Of a DNA stretch of 64,000 nucleotides, positions 1 to 10,989 are shown in pieces. The stretch is from positions 29,734,001 to 29,798,000 of the forward strand of contig JAMJFZ010000239.1 of the NCBI GenBank assembly GCA_026225945.1, written 5' to 3'. Numbering within the stretch: position 1 is the first letter of the stretch; each line of letters opens with the position of its first letter. The position numbers and the translations under genes are program-made. The notes under the pieces are model-generated. The model was not told the DNA's origin and searched no databases. It saw only the letters and a program-made list of their open reading frames with translations. This DNA comes from Cricetomys ansorgei. Lineage: Eukaryota; Chordata; Mammalia; Rodentia; Nesomyidae.

Positions 1-1191
1 TTTAGTTTAAATTCATCCTGATTCTCACAGTGATTTTCAGCTCTGGACCTTTAATTGGTATCAAATATCCACAAACTCTCCCCATCCGAACAAGAAATAG
101 ATTCCTGCAATCTGAACTCTCTCTTACCTCCAAGATTCTTGTTACAAGGGAGCCCTCCTGCCACTTTTGAGATAAGAAAAGGCTGCCCACTTCAAGCCAG
201 GTTAACAAAGTATGCAGGTTAAAACATTTCTACGATTTAATTTGGAAAAAATATCATAGATCAGTTATCTTAAAATGTCAAAGATATTAGAAGTGACAAG
301 AGGATTTTTTTTTTACTACTAAAGCTGTCCAGGTGTTTTATTTTTAACAGTAATAAGCCTCCATATACATGTCAAGCTTGCTACTGAAACCAATTTGGTA
401 ACATAGTTATGCCAATTTCCATGTACTCATTGCAATTTACACTAAGACCTTAATTCTGTATGCAAGGAAATATGAGCTCAAATGACTGTTTTTTTCTGTC
501 CAAAATTCAGAAGCATTCTGTTCTTGGCTATGTACTAGAAAAGAGGCAAGCCTAGATCCAACTAATGGCTTTGCTTCTGAGACACCTCTCGTGTTTTAGT
601 CTCAACTTTGTCCTGGCTACAGATGAGTTTTTATTCTTTGACTACCACTGCCGACAATTAACTTCCGTGTTTTCCTTCCTCACCTTAGATGATTGTAAGC
701 AGCTTACACGATGAGTCTCACAGATCCCCATCTTCTGACACTTTGCACCCCCCCACACTCCCATTTAGAAAGGGCTACACATAGACAAAGTGACTCATTT
801 AAAAGTAATATAATGTACTCTATGTGATACTGTTCCTCTTCCAAGATACAGTAGTTCAAGCATCAGAGAGGCTTTTGTGGTTAGGTCTGTAGTTCACACA
901 CAGCCGCTCTCATCTTTCTTAGAAAAGCCGAGTCATGACAGCACTATGGTAAAGAACTCACGCTTCCTGAAAGGATCTATACAAGCAAGCTGAGACTCAG
1001 ACTCTGGAGGCACTGCCCGCTCTCCAGTAACTGCAGTAACATGGGACAGAGCTGCTGAGCAGTAACCAAAACTAAGTTGTACCAAAGCTAAGCAATTACC
1101 TGAGATAAAAAGTATAAATTTTCTAGGAAATCAAACTGAGTCCCAAGTTTGGCAAGAGTAAGCCAGAGACCACATTATAAAACAAAGACGA
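1..1191. other. No gene or clear repeat recognised
   Basis: AT-rich sequence with stop codons in all frames except short chance ORFs. I see no splice-bounded coding segment and no family-level repeat here. Confidence 0.5.
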
Positions 1192-1395
1192 GGGCTGGAC
1201 ATATGGTTCAGAGGTGAAGAGCAACAGCTATTCTTTCAGAGGACCCTGGTTCTGTTTCAGCACATAGGTCACAACCGTAACTTCAGAGCCAGAAGAACCA
1301 ATGCCCTCTTCCGGTGTCTAAGGGAACTGCATGAACATGGTACACAGACATGCAGGCAAAATACCCACACAGATTTAAAAAAAAATAAAATCAAT
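1192..1395 (+). repeat. B3/B2-type SINE
   Basis: It starts gggctgga and carries 'ggttcagagg', a box-A-like tRNA-derived segment. It then has 'ctttcagaggaccctggttc', a 'gccctcttccggtgt' segment, and an A-rich tail at about 1377-1395. This order is that of a sense-strand B3/B2 SINE. It is diverged from consensus. Confidence 0.75.
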
Positions 1396-1530
1396 TAGAA
1401 ACATGAGAAAGCAAAACTCTGAGGAATTTAACTCTGCTGTTAAAATCACAAAAGTCAACCATGTAATATTTATAGACCTATTTTCTAAATATGGATTCCG
1501 ACTACATGCAAATCACAGTCTTTACATTTT

Positions 1531-1722
1531 TACATTTATTTATTCGTGTATGTGTGTGTGTCTCTGTGTGTGTGTGGTGTGTGACAATACACATGTAAAT
1601 AACAGAGGACAATTTTCAAAAATCTGTGCTCTCCTTTCACCATGTGGGTTCCAGGGACTGAACTCAGGTCAGCAAACTTTGTGGCAAGCACATTTTCCAC
1701 CTAAACCACTGCACCAATCCTT
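1531..1722 (-). repeat. B3-type SINE, reverse orientation
   Basis: It opens with the reversed A-rich tail (tttatttattcgtg) and a TG-rich stretch. It continues through 'accatgtgggttccaggga' and 'gaactcaggtcagca', and ends in a degenerate reversed 5' end ('cactgcaccaatcc'). That is the B3 consensus read backwards. Confidence 0.7.
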
Positions 1723-2136
1723 ACCTTATATATATTTTGTGTATTTTAGTCAAATGCTTAAACCTCACAAGGTTCTACAAGGACATACCCTCCTGTCAAG
1801 CTCTCAAAATTGGTATAGCAAATATAAAAAGAGCAGATGAAGACCAAATAATTGAACCCAGACAGTAATATTTACATTTTATAAATGGTATTATTTTTGA
1901 CCACAAAGCCAGACATGCATAATCTGGGTTTTTATTATTATATTCTATGAGTCATTGGAACATAACCACGCATTGATTTTTAAAATGCAACTGTGTTTGA
2001 GCTAACTACATGTTGCCCATGTGTTGTGTCAATATCCCTTAGATTTCATTCCCCTCTTTTTCTGTGCATTTCCCAATCCCAAAGAGCTAGAAAGTCAAAA
2101 TTGTTAGGGGGTCCCTTAAACAAAAAACGTAGGTAA

Positions 2137-2255
2137 AGATGGTTGTGAGTGGCTCTAATCCCAATACTCTGATGGCGGAGGTAGGAGGATTGATATTCAG
2201 AGTCAACCCCAGCTATACAGCAAGAACTCATTTCATAAAACCATAAACAATACCC
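2137..2255 (+). repeat. Old B1-like SINE fragment
   Basis: The order 'tggctctaatcccaatactc', 'gcggaggtaggaggattg', 'cagctatacagcaagaactc' is the B1 left-to-right order with heavy divergence. A proto-B1 or B4 fragment is also possible. Confidence 0.45.
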
Positions 2256-2805
2256 AAAGATTTTCCACAATCAGATCTACAAACATACGTGTAGGGGGAT
2301 TGTTAGGTATAAACGGTTTTTATGCAGAAAATCCCACTAGCGGGATTCAGTTCTCAGTGGCATGGCACTCTGAAATTAAGTGTTGAAAAAGGGACCAAAT
2401 TACATCTTGAAGTTTACTCTATGGTGGCAGAGTTTGGCTCCTGTGTCTGAAGGGAACCATTCTCAGTGCTCTTTGTCCCATTGCTCTTGATTATCAAAGT
2501 CCAATCCCTCCATCCCTGTCGTATTTCAATCTCTGTAATTGTTTATAAAACAATGGTGTCCTCTTTCAAGGGCAACAGGACTACCCTTTAAACATGATCT
2601 TCTCTGGTATCCTTTAAGCATTTCCCTGATATAATCAGATACACACAGGATAATCTTTCTTGGTTTCTTCTCGTCAATTTATTGAAAAATTAATAAGACT
2701 AGTGTAATTCCCCTGCCATATAGTCTAAGGTTAAGGAGCAGATAAGTACATTTTAAAATTCATTAATCCAGTTGCTACATTCTGATATCTTTGTGTACTT
2801 CTAAT
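2256..2805. other. No gene or clear repeat recognised
   Basis: Unclassified AT-rich sequence between a B1-like fragment and a URR1 element. No coding signal was seen. Confidence 0.45.
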
Positions 2806-3031
2806 ACAAGGGTTCTCAACCTGTGGGTCTCAATCCCTTTAGGAGCTGAAGAACCCTTTCACAGGGGTCACCTAAAACTATCTGCATGTCAGATATTTAC
2901 ATTGCAATTCATAAGAGTAGCAAAATTATAGTTATAAAGTAGCAGCAAAAATAATTTTAATGGTAGGGGGTCACCACAACATGAGGAACTGTAGCAAAGG
3001 GTCACAGTATTAGAAAGGCTAAAAACCACTT
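2806..3031 (+). mobile_element. URR1-type nonautonomous hAT-Charlie element
   Basis: The left end reads 'ggttctcaacctgtgggtc' and the right end 'ggctaaaaaccact', i.e. imperfect terminal inverted repeats of the CAGTGGTTCTCAACC class. The interior 'cctttcacaggggtcacct', 'agatatttacatt' and 'gtcaccacaacatgagga' matches the rodent URR1 family as I know it. It is about 225 bp, has no coding capacity, and would have depended on a hAT transposase in trans. A second copy lies in opposite orientation at 41,921. Confidence 0.85.
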
Positions 3032-3304
3032 CACTGGTCCCTCTAGAGATGTTGTAAGGACTAAATTTCATATTAATTCTCTACTGTAAAATACTACCAT
3101 GGTTTTGAAACCTGTGTTGGAACCAAGCTGGCACACTTCTGTTAGAAATGGTGCAAGAGGAAGGCACAAAGAGAGAAAATGAATGTTTCTTCGCATTTGG
3201 AACATTTTTTTTTCCTGTCATTTAACATTTATGTCTTTTGGAAGACTCAGAAAGTTGTCTTAAATAATAATTCATTTTTCAGATATTCAGACTCTAAGTT
3301 TATT

Positions 3305-4640
3305 ATTTTTGAAATTGTATTTTAATCACATTTCTCCCTTCCCTTCCCTCCCTCCAAGCCCTCCCATATAACTCCTCCTACTCGTTCAATCCTGAGACCT
3401 CTTTTTGCATTAATTGTTACTGCATCCACATGCATGTATATATTTATATATGCATATGCATTCCTAAATATAACCCATTGAATCCATATAATGTTACTTG
3501 TATGTACGTTTTCAGAGCTAATCATTTGGCACTGGACAATCAATTGTGTTTTTGCCTTGGGAAGGGCACCACTCCTGTTCCCAGCTTTATTGAGTTGTCT
3601 GTAGTTATTTGTGTGGGGTTGAGGCCTCGCGGGCTTTTACCTATCCTGTTGATATCCTCTTTCAGCTCATATACAGCTTCTGATGTTATTAGGAGAGATA
3701 GTCTCACAGAAAACTACCAGATCCTCTGATTCTTTTTTGTTTGTTTGTTTGTTTGTTTTTTTTTTTGATTATTGAGTCGGGATTTCTCTCTTGTAACTCT
3801 GGCTGTCCTGGAACTCACTCTGTAGACCAGGCTGACCTTGAACTCACAGAGATCTGACTGTCTCTGCCTCCCAAGTGCTGAGATCTAAAGTGTGCACCAC
3901 CACCACCTAGTTGCTCCTCTGATTCTTACAATCTTTCTTCCTCCTTTTCTATTATGTTCCCTAAACCTTAGTTTTGGGAGTGTTCTGTGAATGTGTCCAT
4001 TGGAACATGGTTCCACAACACTACATATTGTAGTTTTCTGTAGTAGTCTCTATCTGTTGCAAAAATAATTTTCCTTAGTGAGGTGTGAAGACTACACTTA
4101 TCTATAAGCAGAAGGACATGTCTTTATAGACTGTTGTTGGGATTATGCTGGTTGTATAAATTAGTAGCTGTGGATTCTCCTCCAGTAACCATTAATTCAT
4201 TAGCACTATTAGCTAGCTACATTTCTTGTACAAGAAATAATATCCCTCTTGTTGAGCAGTTCTTAGGTCTAGTTAGAGAACAGTTGGTTAAGGATTAGGT
4301 ATGTGAGCCACTGCTGTACCCTTAGGATTATCGTGCCTTGCTGGTCGTTACTGTGGTTTATAGCATCACAAATGGGTAGGACTTTTAGTTGCTTCTTTCT
4401 TTTGGAAGTTTGCACGGTGCCTTAGGGTACCATTAAACTTAGTACTCAGGGTTTGGGGGATTCAGTTCAGTTCTAGCTCTGAGGCCTCTGGGCCATGTTT
4501 ATGAAGTGCATAGGGCCTTTCAGCAATAGGGACTTCCCTTTCATCCTCACTGATGGATAACCAAGGGCAACAGCAATTGGCTTTGTATTTTGGAAGTCTA
4601 CTATAGAGCCTTGGCCAGTATAAGTTTATTTATTCTTATT
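3305..4640 (-). mobile_element. 5'-truncated LINE-1 (Lx-type) 3' region, interrupted by a B1
   Basis: The sequence is the antisense of the rodent L1 3' region. A T-rich leader ('gaaattgtattttaatcac') is followed by the CT-rich block near 3330-3365, then 'aatataacccattgaatcca', 'gtatgtacgttttcagagc', 'ttgaggcctcgcgggctttt' and a long tail of L1-like text to about 4640 (e.g. 'gacatgtctttatagac', 'ggttatcgtgcc'-type words at 4330). The B1 at 3735-3914 splits it. No ORF2 reading frame survives. A matching sense-strand segment is at 58,650-59,045. Confidence 0.75.
3735..3914 (-). repeat. B1 SINE inserted in the L1, with target-site duplication
   Basis: A (tttg)n/poly-T tail is followed by 'ctggctgtcctggaactcac', 'gaccaggctgaccttgaac', 'gcctcccaagtgctgagat' and 'gtgcaccaccaccacctag', i.e. 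B1 in reverse. It is flanked by a perfect 13-bp direct repeat, tcctctgattctt, at 3722-3734 and 3915-3927. That proves retrotransposition into an L1 already present. Confidence 0.92.
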
Positions 4641-5039
4641 AACAGTTGATATGTCTCTAGAATTGTAGTCCATGTCTGTGGAGAGGGTGTGGAGAAGGCT
4701 GGGGACTACTTTGGTGAAATGGGAATGGATGGGAGAAATGAGTGGAGAGAAATAACATGAATACAGCACTGCAGATCAAAAGACTGACTTCAGGTGAGAG
4801 AAAAAGCAGCTCCTGCATTATAGCAAGAAGAAAGGAAAGATGACGGGACAGAGGCATCTTTATACATACTATGGTGGGGTTGAGGCAATTCCTTGTGGGT
4901 CATTTCATTCTTCAAAAATTAAAAGGAATTTAATTACGCCCTAAGAACTTACTAGAAAAATCTAACCAGAGGCTCTTTCCTGCAGTCTAGCCTCCATTGT
5001 ACCAGAAAAATATTACATATTCTGTTGGTATAAACCTTG
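4641..5039. other. No gene or clear repeat recognised
   Basis: Unclassified sequence; no coding or repeat call is possible by eye. Confidence 0.4.
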
Positions 5040-5465
5040 AATAAATTCTACCAAAACCTGACTGAGGAACTTCTCACTCCCACAAAGCTTGCTGAAGTCT
5101 CCCGCCACTGTGGACACTCCAGCCTCTCCCACCTCATTGCTATTAACTAATTCAGTCACCCACTATCACCTGCATCCTGAGAGCCAGGGCAAGACAATTT
5201 CTAAAGCTAAAACAACCTTGTATAGACAAACAACTTCAGAAAATGGACTCTCATGTAGCCTCCTGATGCTATATTTAAGTTTCTCATTCCCCAAACTCCC
5301 TATGTAAACTCTAACATTCCCTTTCCTTTTTAAAGGCACTCCCATTCCCATGAGAATGTCTGCCTTAGCTGTTGAAATTAACAGTCTCTTCTGCTGAGAA
5401 CAGACTATGGACTATTTCTGTCTCCTGTCTCTTTATGCTGCTACAGAAATCTAACATAAAACTGC
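5040..5465 (+). repeat. Possible solo LTR (ERVK-like U3-R-U5 texture)
   Basis: The region ends with 'ctgagaacagactatggac', 'tttctgtctcctgtctcttt' and 'atgctgctac', which resembles the U5 end of rodent ERV LTRs. It is preceded by a short-intron-like CT-rich stretch and 'atttaag'. No primer-binding site or internal region follows that I can name, and no terminal TG/CA pair is certain. This is a tentative call. Confidence 0.3.
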
Positions 5466-5799
5466 AAAGGGAAGGAATTTAGAAATTCTACCCAGTTGCA
5501 ATACCTGTGAATGACAACAATGACCAGCATGACAAGATAGCTGAAAAGGTGCAAAATGTGGCACTCACATGTTGATGGCAACCAGCAACTTTCTAATTGG
5601 ACTTAAGGCCTACCCAACATGAATTAAATCATGCTTGGTACTATAAAATGCCAGGGACCAGCCCCAGCAGTCAACAGAGTCCAGAGAGGAGGTAAGGAGT
5701 AGACAAAAGGAGATTGAGCCAGAGACCAAGGCTGGGAGGATCTTGCAGCTCCAACTGATTAGCAATCAGGGTGCATTTTCATTTATTCAGGATTCACGG
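5466..5799. other. Unclassified spacer
   Basis: It contains a GC-richer patch ('gccagggaccagccccagca', 5651 onward) that may belong to an endogenous retroviral leader. I cannot confirm this. Confidence 0.3.
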
Positions 5800-6255
5800 A
5801 ACAAAGACAAACAGGGTTTACAAGGGGATATACCTATGATATAGCCATTGTTCCGGTCTTGTTTCTAGAAATGGTTGTATACACAAGGCCAAAACAATGG
5901 CTGTATCATGGGCATATTAACATGGAAGCAGAAAAAAATGTATGGGGTCCCACCCATAGACAAGATATTACAGGCAACTAATGACTGCTGGAAAAAGGAT
6001 AAACCCTTTCTTTATCACAAACAACAAAAATTGCCTCAATGGGTTGTATTTATATACATTTAAACATAAACAACCCTGTGTATATGTGTAACAAAAATGA
6101 TCAAAGAAAAAGGGGGTTATCGCTTTGATACTGGGGGGACATTGGATGGATTGAAGGACACATACCTGGGAGAGGCTAGAAACCGGATAGGGAGGGAGAA
6201 AGTAACGTAGTACCTCTTCAATTTAAAACATTGTTTTAGAAAAGAACGTAAAAGA
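5800..6255 (+). mobile_element. 5'-truncated LINE-1 3' end
   Basis: Rodent L1 3'-end words appear in sense order: 'ggggtcccacccatagacaa', 'ttacaggcaactaatga', 'gggttgtatttatatac', 'aaaaatgatcaaagaaaaag', 'gggagggagaaagtaa'. An A-rich run at 6200-6260 follows. Its left boundary is uncertain and no reading frame is intact. Confidence 0.65.
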
Positions 6256-6429
6256 AAAACTTAAAATTAAAAAGATTATTGGAAAGTCAGAAAGTTAACA
6301 TGGAAAAAAATGAATAAAGGAAAGAGCTGAATCTTCAGCAATATTTCACGTGAAATTACAGCTTATATTTGTGTATAATTTGTGTATACTTGTGTATATT
6401 CGCCTAATGATGTGGAGTAGCTTGGGTAT

Positions 6430-6817
6430 TGTGCTGGATAAGTTTTATCTCACTTCAAACCAAGCTGGATCTTTTTGGAAGAGGGAACTTTAATCAAGAA
6501 AATGTCCTGTGGGCAAGCTTTTGGTGCATTTTTTTGATTGGTGATTGATGTGAAGGGTCCCAGTACACTATGGGTTCTGTCACCCCTGGGCTGGTGGTCC
6601 TGGGTACTGTAAGGAAGCAAGTGAAGTAAGCCATCTGGAGCAAGCCAATAAGCAGCACTTCTCTGCGGCTCTGCATCCTGCCCTGATTGAGTTCTTGCCC
6701 TGGCTCCCCTCAGCAATGGAATATGACATGAGAATTGGAAGCTAATATAAACCCTTTCCTCCACAAGTTCTTTATAGTCCTGGCATTTTATCACAGCAAT
6801 AGAACAGCTAAGACAGA
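6430..6817 (+). repeat. Rodent LTR-like repeat (MaLR-related), copy 1
   Basis: It contains 'tggaagagggaacttt', 'ggtgattgatgtgaaggg', 'cccctgggctggtggtcctg', 'gcaagccaataagcagcact' and 'ataaaccctttcctcc', and ends 'atcacagcaatagaacagct aagaca'. The polyadenylation-like ataaa and the 'cagcaatagaa..ctaagaca' end are typical of rodent MaLR-type LTRs. The same family recurs at 33,506-33,904. I do not know the exact repeat name. Short antisense ORFs over it are not genes. Confidence 0.6.
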
Positions 6818-7026
6818 TGTGGACAGATGTGGAAATTATAAAAAAACTTGAATTGGTACTGAAGTGGGCAATTTCTTCTTCAGTAGGACAAGAAAACCGT
6901 AAGCAAATGGTACACAGAGAGTTTTATACAAACAAAACAATAAAAAAAAATCTTAGTAATTGTAACAACTGATGGACAAGAGCTCCTCCAAAGGAACAAA
7001 AGACCAAGTGGTTAGAATAAAAGCTA

Positions 7027-7256
7027 GAGACTGGAAAGATTGCTCAGTGGTTAGAAGCATCCACTGCTCTTCCAAAGGACGAGGGTTTGATAGCTAACCC
7101 TACTTGAAAACCCACCACTATCTACAATCCAGTTTGACACCCTTTCTGACCTCTTTAACACTAGTTAAGCATGTGGTGCACATATATACATGCAGGGAAA
7201 ACACTCATACACATAGAATAAGATAAATTAAATTATGCAAAAGTAAAGAATAAAAG
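7027..7256 (+). repeat. B3-type SINE
   Basis: 'gagactggaaagattgctca' and 'gcatccactgctcttccaaa' form the head. 'catgtggtgcacatata' and an A-rich tail ('aaaagtaaagaataaaag') close it. The middle is degraded. Confidence 0.75.
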
Positions 7257-7271
7257 CTAGAGGGTTAGAGA

Positions 7272-7583
7272 GTGGGCTGTGTGGACTCTCATTTCAGAGG
7301 TAAAGTTACTTTACATGAAGGCATAGTGAAATTTGGTCCCCATGATGTAGCAATGGAGATGGAAATATCCATATCTACTGTGGGGTCATTCATGGGACAG
7401 GAGACAATCATGGTGTGTAAACCGGAGTCACTGCAGCAGATTCAGTCTCTCCCATGGACTGACCCAGAACACATGGCATCCAGCTATTTTATTGAGGGGA
7501 AGCACCACCCACCTGTGCAAAGGCCATTATGCTTAATGAGTAGAACTTCCACAGTGCAACAACTCCCAATTTTAGCTGGCTGA
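7272..7583 (+). other. Isolated 103-codon open frame, probably not a gene
   Basis: An ATG-initiated frame of 103 codons runs to a TGA at the end of the interval. Its translation has a mixed, protein-like composition, with one Trp and several Cys, Met and His. It includes a stretch beginning MGQETIMVCKPES near residue 40. I recognise no domain. It lies between SINE-rich sequence with no CpG-rich promoter or obvious splice context. It could be a chance ORF in AT-moderate DNA or a relic of an endogenous retroelement. The frame has no upstream extension, because the SINE tail precedes it directly. Confidence 0.15.
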
Positions 7584-9094
7584 CATGATGCTGTCTTATA
7601 TGCCAGTCAAGACCCTGGGTGATGTATTCCTTGACTGGTGCTAAGGTTGTAGGAGGATGCCATAAAGTTTCTCCATTAACATTAATACATAATACATGAA
7701 AGCATTAATTAATGCTTTCAACACAAAGATCTCAGAGCACAAAGTCCATGAGTCATTGAGTAACCAATCCCCGATGCTCCAAACAAGTACTCTTTCTGCA
7801 TTCAAAGAATCCACACCTAGGAACCTGGTTCCAACAGCTAAGGAAGGTCACTTTCTGGCAGTAGCCCTGGTTGCCAGATAAAGCAGCTGTTCACAATTCT
7901 TATTACTGCATGGAAGTACATGTAGCTTTATAATATGTGAAAATAAGTTTAAATATTCTACTATGTAATATGTAGCAAGGAAGAAAGTCATTGCATGGAG
8001 GACAGAAGACTATCTCAGGGGTCATAGGATATCAAGGAACAGACTGTTCAGGTGAGACTAGAGTTATTCCTTGTTGCTCTACGCCTTGGTTCTGGTGACA
8101 GAAACAGTGGTAAAGAAATGAAGAAATCCTTAGGGCTTCATTTTCTGGGATTACTCATGATTTAGGAGAACAAAGTATGCAAAAGCTCCAACACAAACGT
8201 AATTTAAAAAAAATTATCTCAACCATCAATTTGGTTTCTTGCAGGAAAATCAGAGCCCAGAAGCCTCAAAACATGTTGAAGTATCACATTCAAGAATATT
8301 ACTGTAATTTTCATAATCGATAGCAGCTATTAAACTCACTATGGACAAGAACAAAACGAATACGTGCTGATAACGATTCTCAAAAAAAATCTTCAAGATA
8401 GCTGGAGACTTTATATAAGGTCTTTACAAACCAAACAACATTTTAGTGTAAAATAATGTTAATGACCCTTCAAAATTCTCTCTCAAGACATGCTCTTTGT
8501 TCTTCTCTCACTACTTACATGTCTTAGGTCACAGTATTCTTGGGCCTACTACTTAACTTCCTGTGGTAGAGTAAGTTCATCACAGATAAGACTGTCTTTG
8601 TATGTGCCTATTTGAGTATCATGAAGGAAGTGCTGGACCAAAACACAGCCATAGGAAGAATCTACCCAGGACAGATAAAGAAGGGAGCTAAGGGAAAGGG
8701 GCCTGTTTTAAATTTCAAAGACCACTGAGACACAATGTACTGGAATATTCTGCAGAATTTAAAGCCACACAGATGTGACAAAAGTAGAATTTCCCTCAGG
8801 TAGAGAAGACTAGAGTCTCTGAACACACAACGTAGGTCAGTCATGACGGTTTGACGGACATCTTCAAAGATTGGAAACATGTGCATGGGCTGGCCCTTGC
8901 CGTCAAATGTCTGGGCTCAAATATGACAAGACTGAGTACAGACTGAGAATATACATGCAGTGTTTGTGCTACAAAATCCCAGAGAAATACAGGAATAATG
9001 ACATTTTTTTTCTTTCAGCATAACTTTGATAAAAGTCCAATCACTGACTCCCTTCACTGAAATTGTTAGGCTTCTTTTTGAAATTACACTTATT
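7584..9094. other. No gene or clear repeat recognised
   Basis: Unclassified sequence with only short chance ORFs; no recognisable SINE or L1 text. Confidence 0.45.
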
Positions 9095-9243
9095 TATTTT
9101 TGTTGGGGTGGTGCAACGCATGTGCCACAGAGCACGTGTGGCAAAACAGTCTTCTCCTTTCCCCCAGTGGTACCCAGAGAGGAGCTAAAGTCAAGGTCAT
9201 CAGGATTGCTAGTCCTGCCCACTGAGACATCTCAGAAGCCCAA
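9095..9243 (-). repeat. B3A-type SINE, reverse orientation
   Basis: 'gcatgtgccacagagcacgt', 'ttctcctttcccccagtgg', 'aaggtcatcaggattgctag' and 'cccactgagacatctcagaa' match a reversed B3A, ending with the reversed 5' head ('agaagccc'). Confidence 0.75.
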
Positions 9244-9334
9244 AATGCAAACTTTTCACAAGTCACCTGTTTCAATTATGACTGAGAGAAAGTCAAGATA
9301 TTCCTCTACAAAATAAACAGGTGTCAACCAACTC

Positions 9335-9416
9335 AATGCCACCACTCCCTGCTTCAAAATACACAAGGTTGTTCTCTGAATCCCACATGCATGCACCTTC
9401 ATGCGCACATGCGCCG

Positions 9417-9447
<31 letters not shown>

Positions 9448-9486
9448 CATGCATATACACACAAGAAAACCTAAAAATGAACCTTT
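9335..9486 (+). repeat. SINE 3' fragment with (CA)n tract
   Basis: 'ggttgttctctgaatcccac atgcatgcac' and a (CA)n tract at 9416-9448 with an A-rich end resemble the 3' half of a sense B3/B4 element. The 5' half is missing or unrecognisable. Confidence 0.5.
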
Positions 9487-10398
9487 AAAAATAACTGGCA
9501 TGTCCTTCCCCCACACTCCCTCTTCAGCCTAATCCAGATCCTAACAAACTAGTCACTTCCTTGCCACCATCACCATGCCCTGCACATCACTCCAGCCCTG
9601 ACCACCATTACAAGCACCAGCACCAAGTTCCAAGTTGCACCATAGGCCTCTGCTTTCATAGCTTGCCAAGGACTTGCCTTGTGTGATGGTTAGGTCACTA
9701 ATTCAGTTGAAATTTGTCATAAGGATTCAGCACTGCAGACTTGCTGAATGAGTCTACTTCCTGGGGCCATTTTCTACATGGCGTTGGATTTCTCTACATC
9801 ATAGGTTCTTACCAGTTCTCTTTCAATTTGGAAAACCTTCTGTGCTGTATCAGCTTTAATAACATTTATAATTGCAAGAAGAGTGACAAAATCATGCACC
9901 GTAACTTGTTTGAGAACAGTTTTACTGAATTAGGAATATCACTGTAAATCTATATTCTCAGAAACTTCCACTGGTCCTCTGGTAAGCTTTTCTTTCATAC
10001 TTACAATCATAGCTCACCTCACTGCTTATTCAGTTAGCCCTACTGTGTTCCAGTGCAGGCTGGGGCCTGTTCTCTGTTACCTGTTACCTCGGACCCTTTG
10101 AATGACACAACTTTGGTTCAGATGCATTTCTCTAACCTATGCAGGGAGTTCTAATTCTAAATTTACCACTTCCTTTCTGATAGTGAACAAAAAAAAACAT
10201 TAATTAATATTTTGTGGTCTATGATATCAAGAGATGTTTTGGGAACTCATTTTAAATACTTAAGACTTACTTCGGTAGTATGATGAGAGGAAAGGGTCAA
10301 AATGGTGATATATAATCTATCTTTGAGAAGTCATAATCTAGTTGAGGAAGTAAACTATGAAAAGTAAATAGTAATACATTCATCATGTATAATTTTAG
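9487..10398. other. No gene or clear repeat recognised
   Basis: Unclassified sequence before the exon-like segment at 10,399. It ends with a short T-rich run and an AG that could act as a splice acceptor. Confidence 0.4.
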
Positions 10399-10551
10399 AT
10401 GATAACAGATCGTGAACAGGCCACGCAAAGTAACCTCTTCAATGAATCGGAGGCTAACTGCCAGGACAGTTTAGATGAAGATAGCAGAAGAGAGGAAATT
10501 CTTACTATGTGCACTGTTACAAGTGAGCCAGAGGCACTGCAGTGTGAGTAA
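10399..10551 (+). other. Exon-like segment with 50-codon open frame (unidentified)
   Basis: Right after 'ataattttag' an ATG opens a frame of 50 codons, which ends at TAA (10,549-10,551). The translation is hydrophilic and acidic, with local motifs such as NESEANCQDSLDEDSRREE around residues 14-31, a composition typical of disordered regions. A good 5' splice-like site, gtgagtaac, begins at 10,544, so an exon of 145 bp (10,399-10,543) is conceivable. I do not recognise the protein. The upstream polypyrimidine tract is weak, which speaks against a real acceptor. Chance or an old processed fragment are the alternatives. Confidence 0.2.
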
Positions 10552-10989
10552 CTGACTCCGTAGAATGAATTAATCCTTTAAGAAAAAAAAGGGAAAGCAG
10601 AAGGAAAACAGGGTTTAAATTCGAGAGATCTTAAATAACAAATGAAGTTATTTGTAATTAGATACAGAAATGGGTCTCAGAATGACATCTTCATACATGT
10701 GCATCATGCTCACCATGTCATGCTCAGCATGTCCATGCTCACCACCTTCGTTACGCTCTCTTGTTCCCCTTCCCACGCCAAGTCGTTCTGTTTGCACTTA
10801 AATGAGGATCAAGAGCCTTTGAGTGTCTTAACAGTAAGTGATGATACAGCACCTGATAATATGAAGGATAGCATAAGAAGCCTGAAACGAACAGAGGAAC
10901 AAAATGAGACCCCATAGCAGCCTGTCCAGGTACTCAGTAATATCTTCTAGGATCAGTGGAGTAGTAGGAAAACAGACTGGTAAGTGAAT

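Noticed and set aside
3430..3729. 99-codon plus-strand frame
   Set aside because: Antisense of the L1 3' region. A matching frame occurs at the sister L1 at 58.7 kb.
10642..10917. 91-codon plus-strand frame, hydrophilic in its second half
   Set aside because: No recognisable domain and no clear splice borders; mentioned only as context for the segment at 10,399.
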